Notes: generated by a model not told the origin, from the sequence alone. A stretch of DNA of 64,000 bases from Bog-473 sp963766995 (GCA_963766995.1 CAVYCE010000001.1:434001-498000); one strand, 5' to 3'; shown: positions 50,006 through 60,099, counted from the stretch's first letter. Numbers and translations: made by a program.

Positions 50006-52609
50006 ATGCCGTTCTCCTCTGACTCCACCACGACTGGTACGGACAACACGCCGTTCCGACTCCCTCGAACAGTGGAGCCCGTGCGCTACCGGATTGAGAT
50101 CGAGCCTGACATCGGAGCGGCCACCTTCTCGGGCACACTCGAGATCGACATCACTGTGCACGAGACAGTGGACCGTATGGTCCTGAACGCCGCCGATCTG
50201 GCCATCAGTAACGTCGAAGTGCGATCAGAGGGCACCACTGCTGTCGGCTGCAACGTCGACTTCAACGACGACCTGGAGCAGGTCACCTTTACCCCGCCCG
50301 CTGCACTGGCGCCGGGAGACTACGCGGTGAGCTGCCGCTTCACCGGGACGCTCAATGACAACCTGCGCGGCTTTTACCGGTCCACCTTCACCGACGATCA
50401 GGGTGTGTCCCACACCATCGCCACCACTCAACTCGAGTCGGTCGATGCCCGCCGGGCCTTCCCCTGCTGGGACGAGCCTGACCGCAAGGCGGTCTTCGAA
50501 ATCACCCTCGTGATCGATCGTGATCTCGAGGCCTTTTCCAACTCCCCCATCGTCGACATCCAACGCGTCGGTGACAAGCACCGCGTGCAGTTCTCCCCCA
50601 CCATGAAAATGTCCACTTACTTAGTGGCCTTCATTGTGGGCAGGTTCGAGACCACCGATACGATCGACGTCGATGGTGTGCCGCTGCGTATCGTCTTCCC
50701 CCCTGGAAAACGCGGGCTGGCCGACTTCGCCCTCTCCATTGGCGCCTTCGCCCTGCGCTTCTTCAGCGAGTACTTCAACATTCCCTACCCGGGAGAGAAG
50801 GTGGACCTCGTGGCCATCCCGGACTTTGCGGCCGGCGCCATGGAGAACCTGGGCTGCATCACCTTCCGCGATACCGCGTTGCTCGTCGACCCCACCAAGG
50901 CGGCTCGGGCCGAACTGGAGCGTGTGGCCGACGTGGTGGCCCATGAGCTGGCTCATATGTGGTTTGGCGACCTTGTCACCATGGGCTGGTGGGAGGGCAT
51001 TTGGCTCAACGAGGCCTTCGCTACCTTCATGGAAGTGTTGTGCGTCGATGCCTTCCGGCCGTCCTGGGACCGTTGGGTGGGTTTCGCCACCAGTCGTGAA
51101 GCCGCCCTGGCCATTGACGGCATGCACAACACTCGGCCCATTGAGTACCCGGTTGGGCCGCCCAAGGAAGCCGAGGGCATGTTCGACCTCTTGACCTACG
51201 AGAAGGGCGCCAGCGTGTTGCGCATGCTGGAACAACACATTGGCGCCGACGTGTTCCGTGACGGGGTGCGCACCTATTTGAAGGCACACTCCTACGGCAA
51301 CACGGTCACCAACGACTTGTGGGACGCCCTCGAAGATGCCAGCGGCGCCCCCGTCCGCCACGTCATGAACACGTTCATCCTGCAGGGTGGGCACCCGTTA
51401 GTGACACTGTCCGGCGACACCATTTCGCAGCAGCCCTTCGCCTACGGTCCCGTGCCTATCGGCACAACCTCATCGATTGGGGAGAGCTGGAACGTGCCGG
51501 TGACAGTGCGGTCACTGTCCGATGCCGCGCCGGCCACCCGCTACGTCCTCGAGTCCGCCCCACAAAAGGTGGACACCGCCCCTGGTCCAGTCGTGGTCAA
51601 CGCCGAAGGCTGGGGTGTTTTCCGGGTTGGTTACTCCTCCGAGCAGCGGCTGGCGCTGGCCGATCGCCTGTCCGAGCTCACGCCCCTGGAGCGAGCCAAC
51701 CTGCTGGCCGACACCTGGGCCACCACGCTGGCCGGGCATTCGACACTGGCCGAGTTCCTCCTGCTGGCCACCAAGTTGGGCGATGAGCGGGACCCAACCC
51801 CGTGGTCGCCCGTGGTGAGCGCATTCCTCCTGGCCAACCGCATCGTGGCCGATGCCGATCGGGCCGCCTTCCGCGAGGCCGCTGCCGCCATCTTCGGACC
51901 GGTGCATGCCGAACTCGGGTTCGAAGCGACCGCAAGTGAAGGCGAACGCACGCCGACGCTTCGCTCCTACGCCATCAATGTGCTGGGCACCGTTGGCGCC
52001 GACCCTGCTGTCCGAGCCGAAGCGCTTCGACGCTTCGACGCCTCGCCCATCGGCGGTGGCAGCGGCGATCCGATACCGGCCGACGTCGAAGCCGCCACGC
52101 TTGCGGTCGTGGCCCACGAACTTCGATCCGGCGACTACGAGCGTCTGCTGGAGCGGTACCGGTCCGCCTCCACTCCACAAGAAGAAGTGCGCACGCTCAG
52201 TGCGCTGACCACCTTTCCCGATTCGGACTTGGCTCGTCACACCTTCGACCTGGCCATGACGGAAATCAGGAGTCAGAACGGGTTCCTCGTATTCGGTGGG
52301 CTGCTGGCCAATCCGACTGCGGGACAGGCGATTTGGCAGCGCATTACCGAGTCGTGGGACCGGATGCTGGAGCGGCTGCCCAAGAACGCCCACTCTCGAG
52401 TCATCGAGTCCATTCCCGGCCTGTGCGGCGACACCGCCTTCGCTGAGGGCGTGGTGCAGTTCCTCGACGAGCATCCGCTGGCGTCCGGACCCCGACGCGT
52501 CGCGCAGTCAATCGAGCGACTCTCCATCAACGTGACCTTCGCCTCCCGTGAGCGTGAGGCCATGGGCGACTCGTTCCGGTCAGCCATCGACTCAGCCCGC
52601 TCGCGCTGA
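50006..52609 (+). CDS. pepN: aminopeptidase N (M1 family)
   Basis: An 867-residue M1 metallopeptidase. The N-terminal beta-saddle domain begins PFRLPRTVEPVRYRIEIEPD. The exopeptidase motif GAMEN is at about 276-280 and the zinc motif HELAHMWFGD at about 313, with the second Glu in WLNEAFATF 18 residues on. The catalytic Tyr is in LTYEKGASVL. The C-terminal ERAP1-like helical half is complete. It removes N-terminal residues from peptides in the cytoplasm. No signal peptide is present. Confidence 0.95.
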   Translation: MPFSSDSTTTGTDNTPFRLPRTVEPVRYRIEIEPDIGAATFSGTLEIDITVHETVDRMVLNAADLAISNVEVRSEGTTAVGCNVDFNDDLEQVTFTPPAALAPGDYAVSCRFTGTLNDNLRGFYRSTFTDDQGVSHTIATTQLESVDARRAFPCWDEPDRKAVFEITLVIDRDLEAFSNSPIVDIQRVGDKHRVQFSPTMKMSTYLVAFIVGRFETTDTIDVDGVPLRIVFPPGKRGLADFALSIGAFALRFFSEYFNIPYPGEKVDLVAIPDFAAGAMENLGCITFRDTALLVDPTKAARAELERVADVVAHELAHMWFGDLVTMGWWEGIWLNEAFATFMEVLCVDAFRPSWDRWVGFATSREAALAIDGMHNTRPIEYPVGPPKEAEGMFDLLTYEKGASVLRMLEQHIGADVFRDGVRTYLKAHSYGNTVTNDLWDALEDASGAPVRHVMNTFILQGGHPLVTLSGDTISQQPFAYGPVPIGTTSSIGESWNVPVTVRSLSDAAPATRYVLESAPQKVDTAPGPVVVNAEGWGVFRVGYSSEQRLALADRLSELTPLERANLLADTWATTLAGHSTLAEFLLLATKLGDERDPTPWSPVVSAFLLANRIVADADRAAFREAAAAIFGPVHAELGFEATASEGERTPTLRSYAINVLGTVGADPAVRAEALRRFDASPIGGGSGDPIPADVEAATLAVVAHELRSGDYERLLERYRSASTPQEEVRTLSALTTFPDSDLARHTFDLAMTEIRSQNGFLVFGGLLANPTAGQAIWQRITESWDRMLERLPKNAHSRVIESIPGLCGDTAFAEGVVQFLDEHPLASGPRRVAQSIERLSINVTFASREREAMGDSFRSAIDSARSR

Positions 52610-52614
52610 TCCGA

Positions 52615-54465
52615 GTGCGCCGCATCGGTCGCGCCGCGGCCAGTCTGGCCGTAGCGGCCACGGCATTGCTGGGCGTGACGTCCATCAACCTTGCGAAGAC
52701 GGCTGCGGCCATATCGGCGGCGGCAGCCCCTTCCATGCCCTGGCTTTCGGTGGCCCACCCAGCCGGCCAGCGAGCACAGATCGTCGATCCCAGCGGCCGG
52801 ACCGTGATTCTGCGCGGCGTGAACCTGGTGGGCCTCGAAGACGACGTGTACCAAACTCCGAGCGGCCAGGAACCGGGAGCGGCTCCTTTTTGGCCCATTG
52901 CATCGTCCACCTACGACGGGAAGTGCCCTGCCAATTCCGAGTACATCTCGGAGCCGCCCGTGTGCGAAGTACAGGCCGGCCGGTCCGAGTACGACCAGTC
53001 AGACCTGGCCAACTCTGACAACGACTTGGCGCAGATGCGTGGCCTCGGTTTCAATTTCATCCGTCTGCCCGTCAACTGGAGCCAGCTCGAGCCGACTCCG
53101 GGTGTCTACAGCACCACTTACATCAACCGCATTGCGCAAGTGGTGCAATGGGCTGGGCAACAAGGCATCTATGTCCTCATCGACATGCACGAGGACAGCT
53201 ACTCGCGCTTCACTCCCGAGTCGGCTCCGGTCTCCGTTCCCCCGCTGCTCACTCCAACACAGGAAGGTGGCGGCCACGCCGACGGAGCACCACGGTGGGC
53301 GGTCATGGCCGACGGCGTCCCAGCCTTGGCCGTTGAAGGCCAGGGTGAACTGAACACCTACGTCGAGGCGGCCTTCACCAACTTCTGGCTCAACGCAGTG
53401 CCAAAGAACGCAGCCGGTCAGCCTCTCCCGCAGGGCGCGGCTCCGGGTCCAGGCCTACAGGATCACTACATCGGTGCGGTGGCTGCGTTGGCCCGTCAGT
53501 TCAAGAACGATCCCACGGTGGTCGGATACGACCTCATGAATGAGCCCTTGCCGGGACTCGTCGCGGCACCTGGGGTCTTCGATCAGGGATATCTCTTCCC
53601 CTTCTATCGGCGCATCATTGATGCCATCGCCGGCACCAACGACGGCGTCGTCTGCCCGACCGGCATCTCCTATGCGGCCGCCTGCGGCTACCGCAGCCTC
53701 GGCATCGACGACACCAAGCATCTCTTTTTCGTTGAGCCCATGGCCTTGCGCAATCTCACCGACGTGGCGGTTGGCCTGTCACTCCCGTTCACGTCTGATC
53801 CCAACATCGTCTACGAGCCCCATGCCTACACCCACGTCTTCACCATTGATACCGAGGTGCCCGGGGGTTCGGCCCTCTCGAGCGTGTACCCGCTCAGCTA
53901 CAACCAGGCCATGATCACGGCCAACGCCGAAGCCAAAGCAATCGGTGCCGCGTTGTTTATCGGCGAGTACGGCAATTCCAACTCTGACGACAACAACATC
54001 CTTGCCCAGGAAACCGCTGCCATCGACAGCGCCGGTGTTGGTTCGAGCGTGTGGGCTTGGAAAGGCAACTGCCCTCCTGGCACCACTGCGACGACCTGCG
54101 AGCCCGGACTGTGGTCCACCTTCGAAGGGGACCCGTCGACCCATCCCGTCCAAAATGGTCCGGTGCTGACGACGCGACTTAAATATTTGGCTCGGGTCTA
54201 TCCGAGAGCCACGGCCGGACAGTTACTCTCCTTCGCCTTCAACCCGTCCAATTCCAGCTTCATCATGCGAGCCACATCGGACGCCAGGGTTGTCGTCGGT
54301 GATGCCGCCCATGAGACCGAGGTCTACATTCCGCCGTTGGTGTGGGGCTCGGTGGCAGTGCAGGGTGCGGCGTTGCTCGGATCCGTCGTGACCAACCCCG
54401 ATGGCAGTCGAATGGCTTATGTGGCGCCCACCGGGCACGGCGACTATGCAGTGACGGTTTCCTGA
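52615..54465 (+). CDS. secreted GH5-family glycosidase (endoglycoceramidase-like)
   Basis: A 616-residue exported enzyme starting with GTG; the signal peptide is about 1-33. The (beta/alpha)8 domain shows VILRGVNLVGLEDD, NFIRLPVNWSQLEP, VLIDMHEDSYSR, the acid/base Glu in GYDLMNEPLPG (about 309) and the nucleophile Glu in FIGEYGN (about 450). A C-terminal beta-domain follows. The GVNLVGLE opening and DMHED are typical of GH5 members acting on glycolipids or similar glycosides. It starts 5 bases after pepN ends. Confidence 0.85.
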   Translation: MRRIGRAAASLAVAATALLGVTSINLAKTAAAISAAAAPSMPWLSVAHPAGQRAQIVDPSGRTVILRGVNLVGLEDDVYQTPSGQEPGAAPFWPIASSTYDGKCPANSEYISEPPVCEVQAGRSEYDQSDLANSDNDLAQMRGLGFNFIRLPVNWSQLEPTPGVYSTTYINRIAQVVQWAGQQGIYVLIDMHEDSYSRFTPESAPVSVPPLLTPTQEGGGHADGAPRWAVMADGVPALAVEGQGELNTYVEAAFTNFWLNAVPKNAAGQPLPQGAAPGPGLQDHYIGAVAALARQFKNDPTVVGYDLMNEPLPGLVAAPGVFDQGYLFPFYRRIIDAIAGTNDGVVCPTGISYAAACGYRSLGIDDTKHLFFVEPMALRNLTDVAVGLSLPFTSDPNIVYEPHAYTHVFTIDTEVPGGSALSSVYPLSYNQAMITANAEAKAIGAALFIGEYGNSNSDDNNILAQETAAIDSAGVGSSVWAWKGNCPPGTTATTCEPGLWSTFEGDPSTHPVQNGPVLTTRLKYLARVYPRATAGQLLSFAFNPSNSSFIMRATSDARVVVGDAAHETEVYIPPLVWGSVAVQGAALLGSVVTNPDGSRMAYVAPTGHGDYAVTVS

Positions 54466-55151
54466 TGCGCACTTCCATTCCCACAGATCCCGCCTACGAC
54501 TCTCCTCGACTCCAAGACATCGTCGCGGCAGCCCGTAGTACAAGAGGCTTCATGCCCGACGATGAGGGAGAGGCCCTCCTGCTGGCTGCGCTGCGAGCAG
54601 GTAGGGCCGGATTGGCCGCGCCCTCTACCTTCGTGGAGATCGGCGCCTGGTGCGGGAAGTCATCCGTGTACCTCGGGGGTGCGGCCGAAGCCACCGGCTC
54701 GGTGCTGTTCTCCATTGACCATCATCGGGGCTCGGAGGAGAACCAAGCCGGGTGGGAGCACCACGAAGCCGATCTGATCGATCCCGAACTGGGGCAAATC
54801 GACACCCTGCTGCACTGGCGCAAAGCCATCAGCGGCGCCGGTCTAGAGCAGGCGGTGCAAGGGATTGTGGGTGAATCCACCACGGTGGCCGCTCGCTGGC
54901 ACCATCCGTTGGCCTTCTGCTTTATTGACGGCGGCCACGGCGAGGAGCCGGCCTGGGCCGACTACCGAGGATGGGCCCCACTGGTCACGCTCGGCGGCTG
55001 GCTGGCCATTCACGACGTGTTCTCCGACCCCGCTGATGGTGGCCGACCGCCCTACGACCTGTTCTGCGCCGCTTTGGCATCAGAAGAATTCATTGAAGAC
55101 GGGGTGTGCGGCAGCTTGCGGGTCTTGCGGCGGGTGAAACCAGCTGAGTAG
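54465..55151 (+). CDS. class I SAM-dependent methyltransferase (Methyltransf_24-like)
   Basis: About 228 residues from the ATG at 54465, which overlaps the GH5 stop by one base (TGATG). STFVEIGAWCGKSSVYLGGAAE (motif I), VLFSIDHHRGSEENQAGWEHHE and FCFIDGGHGEEPAWADYRGWAPLVTLGGWLAIHDVF match the macrocin O-methyltransferase/Methyltransf_24 group. Coupling to the GH5 gene suggests a shared surface-lipid or glycan pathway. It converges on the next cluster. Confidence 0.82.
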   Translation: MRTSIPTDPAYDSPRLQDIVAAARSTRGFMPDDEGEALLLAALRAGRAGLAAPSTFVEIGAWCGKSSVYLGGAAEATGSVLFSIDHHRGSEENQAGWEHHEADLIDPELGQIDTLLHWRKAISGAGLEQAVQGIVGESTTVAARWHHPLAFCFIDGGHGEEPAWADYRGWAPLVTLGGWLAIHDVFSDPADGGRPPYDLFCAALASEEFIEDGVCGSLRVLRRVKPAE

Positions 55152-56261
55152 TTAGGCGGTGCAGCCGGTTGCCGCGTCACCGCTGCAGTGAGGCTCAGCC
55201 AAATCAAGTCCGGCCGGCAGGCACTCGCCGCGGAATAGACCGGCCGCCGGTGACGTGCTCGACAGTGCATCGGCCGCCAGCACCATCGCTCCGAACGTGT
55301 AAGTCGTGCGCTCGTTCTCCGGGAAGGTGACCTCGTCCGGGTAGACCATGCCAGTCCAGTATGAACCGTCGGGCAGTCGCAGGTTCTGGCCCGCCACGAA
55401 CAGGTCGAGCGCTGGACCGTCCATGCCGAGGGCATCGAGGGCGAGCACGCATTCTGCCGTCTCGGCCGCGGTGACCCAGTCCCCAGTGGAGACGCAGCGC
55501 ACACCCAGACCTTCCATCACAAAGGTTGACCAACCTTCGGCCAACCGGCGCCGCCCTGCTTCGCCTTCGAGGGCCCCCGACAACATCGGGTAGTACCAGT
55601 CCATGGCGAACTCGACCTTGGGCGCGAACGCCGTGGGGTGATGCGCCACGGCATGACCCAGTCGTCCGGCGGCCAGCTCCCAGTCCGGACGGTCCTTGGC
55701 GAGACATTCGGCAACGGCCACCGCGCAACGCAGTGAGTGGTAAATCGACGATGAACCAGTCAAGAGGGCATAGCCCTCGGCCCGACCGGCCGAATCGAGC
55801 GACCACAGCACCGAACCGTCCGGCTGCTGCCAGCGCAGAATGAAGTCGATGCCGGCCTCAATCGTGGGCCACAACTCGCCGAGAAACTCGACATCACCGG
55901 TAATGAGGTGGTGGTGCCACGCGCCAGCTGCTAGGTAGGCGCAGACATTGGTGTCGAGACGCTGATCCTTCACCGAATCGCCCTGGTAGTAGTTGAACCA
56001 GCTGCCGTCGGGAAGCTGGCAGTTGGCCAGCCACCGGTAGGCGGCCTTGGCCTCTGCGTAGAGACCGCAGACGGAGAGGGCCATGGCCCCTTCGACGTGA
56101 TTCCACGGATCGCAGTGCCCACCGTCGAACCACGGGATCATCCCGTTGGGACGTTGGATACGCACGATGGCTTGGGCGGTGGCCATGACATCGGCCGCGC
56201 TGAGCACACCCGGCACCTCTGGGATGGTGCCCTCGTAGGAGCGAACGTGTTCAGTGGTCAT
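55152..56261 (-). CDS. alpha/alpha-toroid protein (prenyltransferase/glycosidase-like fold)
   Basis: A 369-residue protein built of repeated helical pairs with aromatic-rich motifs: NGMIPWFDGGHCDPWNHVEGAMAL, CQLPDGSWFNYY, DTNVCAYLAAGAWHHHLITGD, WQQPDGSVLWSLD, FAMDWYYPML, LRLPDGSYWTGMVYPDE. The repeated Q-x2-DGS-W signature is shared by terpene cyclase/prenyltransferase toroids and six-hairpin glycosidases (GH15-like). The WFDGGHCDPWNH acidic cluster favours a carbohydrate-active enzyme. The stop is at 55152 and the start overlaps the following methyltransferase stop by 4 bases. Confidence 0.65.
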   Translation of the reverse strand: MTTEHVRSYEGTIPEVPGVLSAADVMATAQAIVRIQRPNGMIPWFDGGHCDPWNHVEGAMALSVCGLYAEAKAAYRWLANCQLPDGSWFNYYQGDSVKDQRLDTNVCAYLAAGAWHHHLITGDVEFLGELWPTIEAGIDFILRWQQPDGSVLWSLDSAGRAEGYALLTGSSSIYHSLRCAVAVAECLAKDRPDWELAAGRLGHAVAHHPTAFAPKVEFAMDWYYPMLSGALEGEAGRRRLAEGWSTFVMEGLGVRCVSTGDWVTAAETAECVLALDALGMDGPALDLFVAGQNLRLPDGSYWTGMVYPDEVTFPENERTTYTFGAMVLAADALSSTSPAAGLFRGECLPAGLDLAEPHCSGDAATGCTA

Positions 56262-57061
56262 GCGGCGGCACCCTGCTTGGGACCGCGACGGCCCGGCACA
56301 CCACGGGGCACGTTAGGGCGCTGCTCTTCGGGCACTCCGGCCACTGCCGACTCGGGTTTGGTTACGTACATCACAAGGCTTTTCCCAATCAGGGGGCTGA
56401 GCACACGGTCGGCTGTCCGCGTCGCCAGCGGAGCCTTGACGATGTCCCAGACCAGGACCTTGTGGTACGCCTCGACGGCGGGGTGCGAGTCGTTACCGAC
56501 ACCCACCAGGCAGCGCAGCCACCAGTAGGGCGAATGCAACCCGTGGGCATGGTGAAAACCGATGGGCTCCAGTCCGGCGGACTTGAGGCGGCGCTCCAGC
56601 GTCGAGCGGCGATAGATGCGGACGTGTCCACCCGGCGTGTCGTGATACTCGTCCGAAAGAGCCCAGTTGATGGCTTCGGGACCGCAGCGGGGAACGCTGA
56701 CAGCCATAGTGCCGCCGGGCCGGAGCACCCGCGACAACTCGCGCATGGCGGCGGTGTCGTCGGGAATGTGCTCGAGCACTTCTGACGCGATGACGCGATC
56801 AAAGGTGTTGTCCGGGAAAGGCAGGCGCAGGGCATCGCCCTGTACCGCAGTAGCCGGATGGTCCGGCGCCAACTCTCCCGCTTCGACCATGGCGCCAAGG
56901 GTGCCTCGTACCTGGGCTACTTCTTCGGGTCCAGCATCGAGGGCGACGACAGACGCGCCACGACGGGCCGCCTCGAAGGCATGGCGTCCGAATCCACATC
57001 CGAGGTCGAGGAGACGGTCCCCGCTCTTCACACCCAACTTGTCGTAGTCAACAGTCAGCAC
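56258..57061 (-). CDS. class I SAM-dependent methyltransferase
   Basis: A 267-residue methyltransferase: motif I LLDLGCGFGRHAFEAARRGASVVALDAGPEEV, then FDRVIASEVLEHIPDD and LSRVLRPGGTMAVSVPR. A C-terminal cap has HAHGLHSPYWWLRCLVG. It is the middle gene of a three-gene minus-strand unit (GT4, methyltransferase, toroid protein) and probably modifies a sugar or lipid in that pathway. Confidence 0.87.
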   Translation of the reverse strand: MLTVDYDKLGVKSGDRLLDLGCGFGRHAFEAARRGASVVALDAGPEEVAQVRGTLGAMVEAGELAPDHPATAVQGDALRLPFPDNTFDRVIASEVLEHIPDDTAAMRELSRVLRPGGTMAVSVPRCGPEAINWALSDEYHDTPGGHVRIYRRSTLERRLKSAGLEPIGFHHAHGLHSPYWWLRCLVGVGNDSHPAVEAYHKVLVWDIVKAPLATRTADRVLSPLIGKSLVMYVTKPESAVAGVPEEQRPNVPRGVPGRRGPKQGAAA

Positions 57062-57074
57062 GTTGCAGTCCTTC

Positions 57075-58523
57075 TCAGTTCGTTGCGGGCAACTCGGCTA
57101 CCGGGGCACCCGGCAGTGGCTCACCCTTCAGCAGGGCGTCGTAACAGGCGGCAGTCCCTCTCGCCGTCACGCCCCAGGTAAAGCGACTGATCACCCGCTC
57201 GCGTCCAGCGGCGCCGAGCTTGGCCCGCATGGCGGGGTCATCGAGCAGGCCTGCAATGGCACCGGCCAGCGCACCCGGGTCATCGGGCGGCACCAAAATG
57301 CCGGTCTCGCCACTCTCACCCACCACTTCGGGCAGTGCGCCACCAGTGGTGGCGACAACGGCGACGCCGCAGGCCATGGCCTCGATGGCCGGAAGTGAGA
57401 ATCCCTCGTAGAGCGAAGGCACCACGGCCACTTCGGCCTCGCCGTAGAGGCGAGCCAAGGCATCGTCGCTGATCCCGCTCACGCAGGTCACGACATCGGA
57501 GAGGCCCAGACGGCTAATCGCCTTGTCAACTCGACCGCCCTCGCGGGGACGTCCGATGACGGTCAGCTCCACCTCGCGTTCGGTGCGCAGCTTGGCCACG
57601 GCTTCGAGCAGCGGCACGAGGCCCTTCATGGGAACATCGCTCGAGGAGGTGACCATGATCCGACCGGGCACGGGCTTCACGTCGTCGAACGGTCGGAACA
57701 CCGTGTGATCGACACCCACCGGTACCACCGTCATGCGTTCGGGCCGCACCTGCATTTGGGCCGAAATGTCCTTCTGCGACGACTTGGAGACCGTGACCAC
57801 CGCTGGAAGGGCGCGTGCGACGCGCACCTGCATGCCCAGGAAGCCGAACCAGCGACGCGTGGTGACGCGCTGCCAAGGATTTGTCGTGTGCGAGAGCGCC
57901 AGCTCACGGTCCACCGTGATGGGGTGGTGCAGCGTGGTGAGCAACGGCCACCCGTCTTTCACCATGCCGAGCATGCCGGTACCCAAGCACTGATTGTCGT
58001 GGACAACGTCGAAGTCACCCTTGCGCTCGGCCAGCAGCAGGCGGGCCCGCTGCGAATAGGCCAAGGGCTCACCAAATCCGGCCGTGCACATGATGCCGAA
58101 CTCCACCCAATCCGCCCGGCTGGCGAACTCGCGCCAAGCGGGGACACGGAATGGATCGGGATCGCGGTAGAGATCGAGCCCCGGAACGGCCGTGAATCCA
58201 ACGCCTGGGTCGAGCTCGGGCCACGGCGGGCCGGCGAATACCTCGACGGAATGGCCGAGCGCCACCAGTTCCCGCGTCAGATGCCTGGTGTAGACCCCTT
58301 GGCCACCGCAGCGCGGATTGCCTCGATAGATAAGGAAGGCGATGCGCAAACCACCTGGTTGTGGCGGTGCAGCTGGAATGTGCGGCGGGATCTCGATGTG
58401 GCGAGAACGCTCCCATGAGGCCTTGGTTTCAAGCCACTTCTGACGCGGCGATTTAGGCACAGGGAAATCCGACACGTCCAGCCATGGCCGCATAGCCTCC
58501 CCGAATGCCCTGGTCCGGCGCAA
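57075..58523 (-). CDS. GT4-family glycosyltransferase
   Basis: A 482-residue GT-B glycosyltransferase. The N-terminal domain has LRIAFLIYRGNPRCGGQGVYTRHLTRELVALGHSVEVFAG. The C-terminal donor domain has RIMVTSSSDVPMKGLVPLLEA, VTCVSGISDDALARLYGEAEVAVVPSLYEGFSLPAIEAMACGVAVVATTGGALPEVVG (E-x7-E). It transfers a sugar from a nucleotide donor to an unknown acceptor. The start could be an internal ATG (MRPWLDVSDFP). It heads the unit and lies 14 bases before the methyltransferase. Confidence 0.88.
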   Translation of the reverse strand: MRRTRAFGEAMRPWLDVSDFPVPKSPRQKWLETKASWERSRHIEIPPHIPAAPPQPGGLRIAFLIYRGNPRCGGQGVYTRHLTRELVALGHSVEVFAGPPWPELDPGVGFTAVPGLDLYRDPDPFRVPAWREFASRADWVEFGIMCTAGFGEPLAYSQRARLLLAERKGDFDVVHDNQCLGTGMLGMVKDGWPLLTTLHHPITVDRELALSHTTNPWQRVTTRRWFGFLGMQVRVARALPAVVTVSKSSQKDISAQMQVRPERMTVVPVGVDHTVFRPFDDVKPVPGRIMVTSSSDVPMKGLVPLLEAVAKLRTEREVELTVIGRPREGGRVDKAISRLGLSDVVTCVSGISDDALARLYGEAEVAVVPSLYEGFSLPAIEAMACGVAVVATTGGALPEVVGESGETGILVPPDDPGALAGAIAGLLDDPAMRAKLGAAGRERVISRFTWGVTARGTAACYDALLKGEPLPGAPVAELPATN

Positions 58524-58633
58524 ACGACCACCACTTTCGTGCCCAAAGCAGCATCAGCCGACCCCGATCCAGCCCAAACGGCCCCAAATCATGAAGTCCC
58601 AGGCCACAGAGTCGCCAAGGCTCAACGCCAGTG

Positions 58634-60046
58634 TCATGTCAGGAGCTTGGGGAAGTGGAATCGACCCTTCGTAGGCACAAGCGCATCGAGCACGTCGTCA
58701 GCCAGGATGCGTCCGATCGGCCGCCCCTCGTCGTCGACGACGACGAGGGAGAGCCGTCGTGCTTCGACCAATAGTGCCGCCACCTCGTTGGCCGATGCGT
58801 TAGGTCGCACCGTGACCACGTCCTCATCACCAAGAAGCGATGACATGCGAGTGTCCACTCCGTCGGGTATGGCCAGCAGGATGGTGAGCAGCGTGACGTC
58901 GCCAACGAGTTGCCCTTCCTCATTGACCACTGCCACCGCGTCAAGGTCGACGTCGTGCCCGCGGTCCTTCTCAAGCCGCTGCACCACTTTGGTCAGCGTG
59001 TCCCTGGCCTTGGCCACGACCAGTGCCGAGGTCATGATGCCCCCAGCTTCGTCTTCGTCATAACCGAGCAGCTTCCGGAGCGCGGTCGATGCATGGGTGG
59101 GCATTCGGCGCAGCAGCTCACCCCGATGGTGGCCAGAGAGATCCCGCAACGCTTCGACGGCTTCGTCCGGTTCCATGGCGGCGACTAATACCGCCGCTTG
59201 ATCCGGGTCGGCCTCTTTGAGCAGTTGTTCCAGATCGTCCGGCTGCATTTCTTCGAGGGCATCGGCTGCCTCGTCCGGACTCAGCGCCGACAGCAGCTCA
59301 GTTCGTTCGTCACGACGGAGGTCTTCGAGTAAGTCAGCCAACTCTCCAGGACGAAGACGGTGTAGTCCCTCGTGTGTGGTCTTGAGTCGGACCTGGGTGG
59401 ATGCTTCGAGGGTGTCCTCAGCGTTCGGCTCACCAAAGGGTTGGATGGCGGCCCAGTCAATAACTCGATCGGGTGTGGGCAGCGGGCGAAAGCGGCGGGG
59501 TCCAAGGCGGCGGAACAGTGTGGCCGTCGACACATCGGCACCCACTAGGCGAATGCGGCCCAGCACTTCGGCCAGGTAAAGGTCGGCAGCGCGAATGACC
59601 TGCACGCCGTCGACGTCCACCAGCTGGTGGTCCAGGACATCCTTAGCGAGCATGACCTCGCCCGGCCGACGCATGAAATCGCGAAGGTCGAGTCGGGCTG
59701 AACGCAAGAGCACTTCGGCATGAGCGATGCGGTCGATGGCCGTGGCCGGGACGAAGGCCAGTCGGCGGCCGACGCGGATGACCAAACCGCTGACTGGGGG
59801 GTACACCTGCCCGTCGGACCAACGAGCCACTACATCGTCGAGCCGTCCGATCTCCTGACCCGTCTGGTTCGTGACAGGTCGGCCGATAATGCCGGCCAGA
59901 GAGACGATGGAATCGAATACGCCTTCAGAGGCCAGGATGCGCCGGGTACGGCGGCGGCGCTGGTGAGCCGGTCGTTCGGATGCGTCACGCCGGCCTGGCC
60001 GCGCCAATACGGAGCGAACCTGGGTTGGTGCGGAAAGTGGAGTCAT
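58634..60046 (-). CDS. PRC-barrel/MgtE-N/CBS domain protein without membrane domain
   Basis: A 470-residue soluble protein with CAGGAGG before its ATG. A basic N-terminus is followed by a PRC-barrel (VTNQTGQEIGRLDDVVARW, about 58-120) and a second PRC-like part (ILDHQLVDVDGVQVIRAADLYLAEV). The MgtE N-domain comes next (LADLLEDLRRDERTELLSALSPDEAADALEEMQPDD, about 230-330), then paired CBS domains (MTSALVVAKARDTL... and MSSLLGDEDVVTVRPNASANEVA). The transmembrane channel of MgtE is absent, so it is a Mg2+-sensor-like regulator or a partner of a separate transporter. It has a ~270-base leader with a small ORF and a hairpin. Confidence 0.85.
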   Translation of the reverse strand: MTPLSAPTQVRSVLARPGRRDASERPAHQRRRRTRRILASEGVFDSIVSLAGIIGRPVTNQTGQEIGRLDDVVARWSDGQVYPPVSGLVIRVGRRLAFVPATAIDRIAHAEVLLRSARLDLRDFMRRPGEVMLAKDVLDHQLVDVDGVQVIRAADLYLAEVLGRIRLVGADVSTATLFRRLGPRRFRPLPTPDRVIDWAAIQPFGEPNAEDTLEASTQVRLKTTHEGLHRLRPGELADLLEDLRRDERTELLSALSPDEAADALEEMQPDDLEQLLKEADPDQAAVLVAAMEPDEAVEALRDLSGHHRGELLRRMPTHASTALRKLLGYDEDEAGGIMTSALVVAKARDTLTKVVQRLEKDRGHDVDLDAVAVVNEEGQLVGDVTLLTILLAIPDGVDTRMSSLLGDEDVVTVRPNASANEVAALLVEARRLSLVVVDDEGRPIGRILADDVLDALVPTKGRFHFPKLLT

Positions 60047-60099
60047 GGGGCTACCTCCTGTGCGGCGCCGGTTAGGCGGCCAGGGTGGGACGAGGGCAA

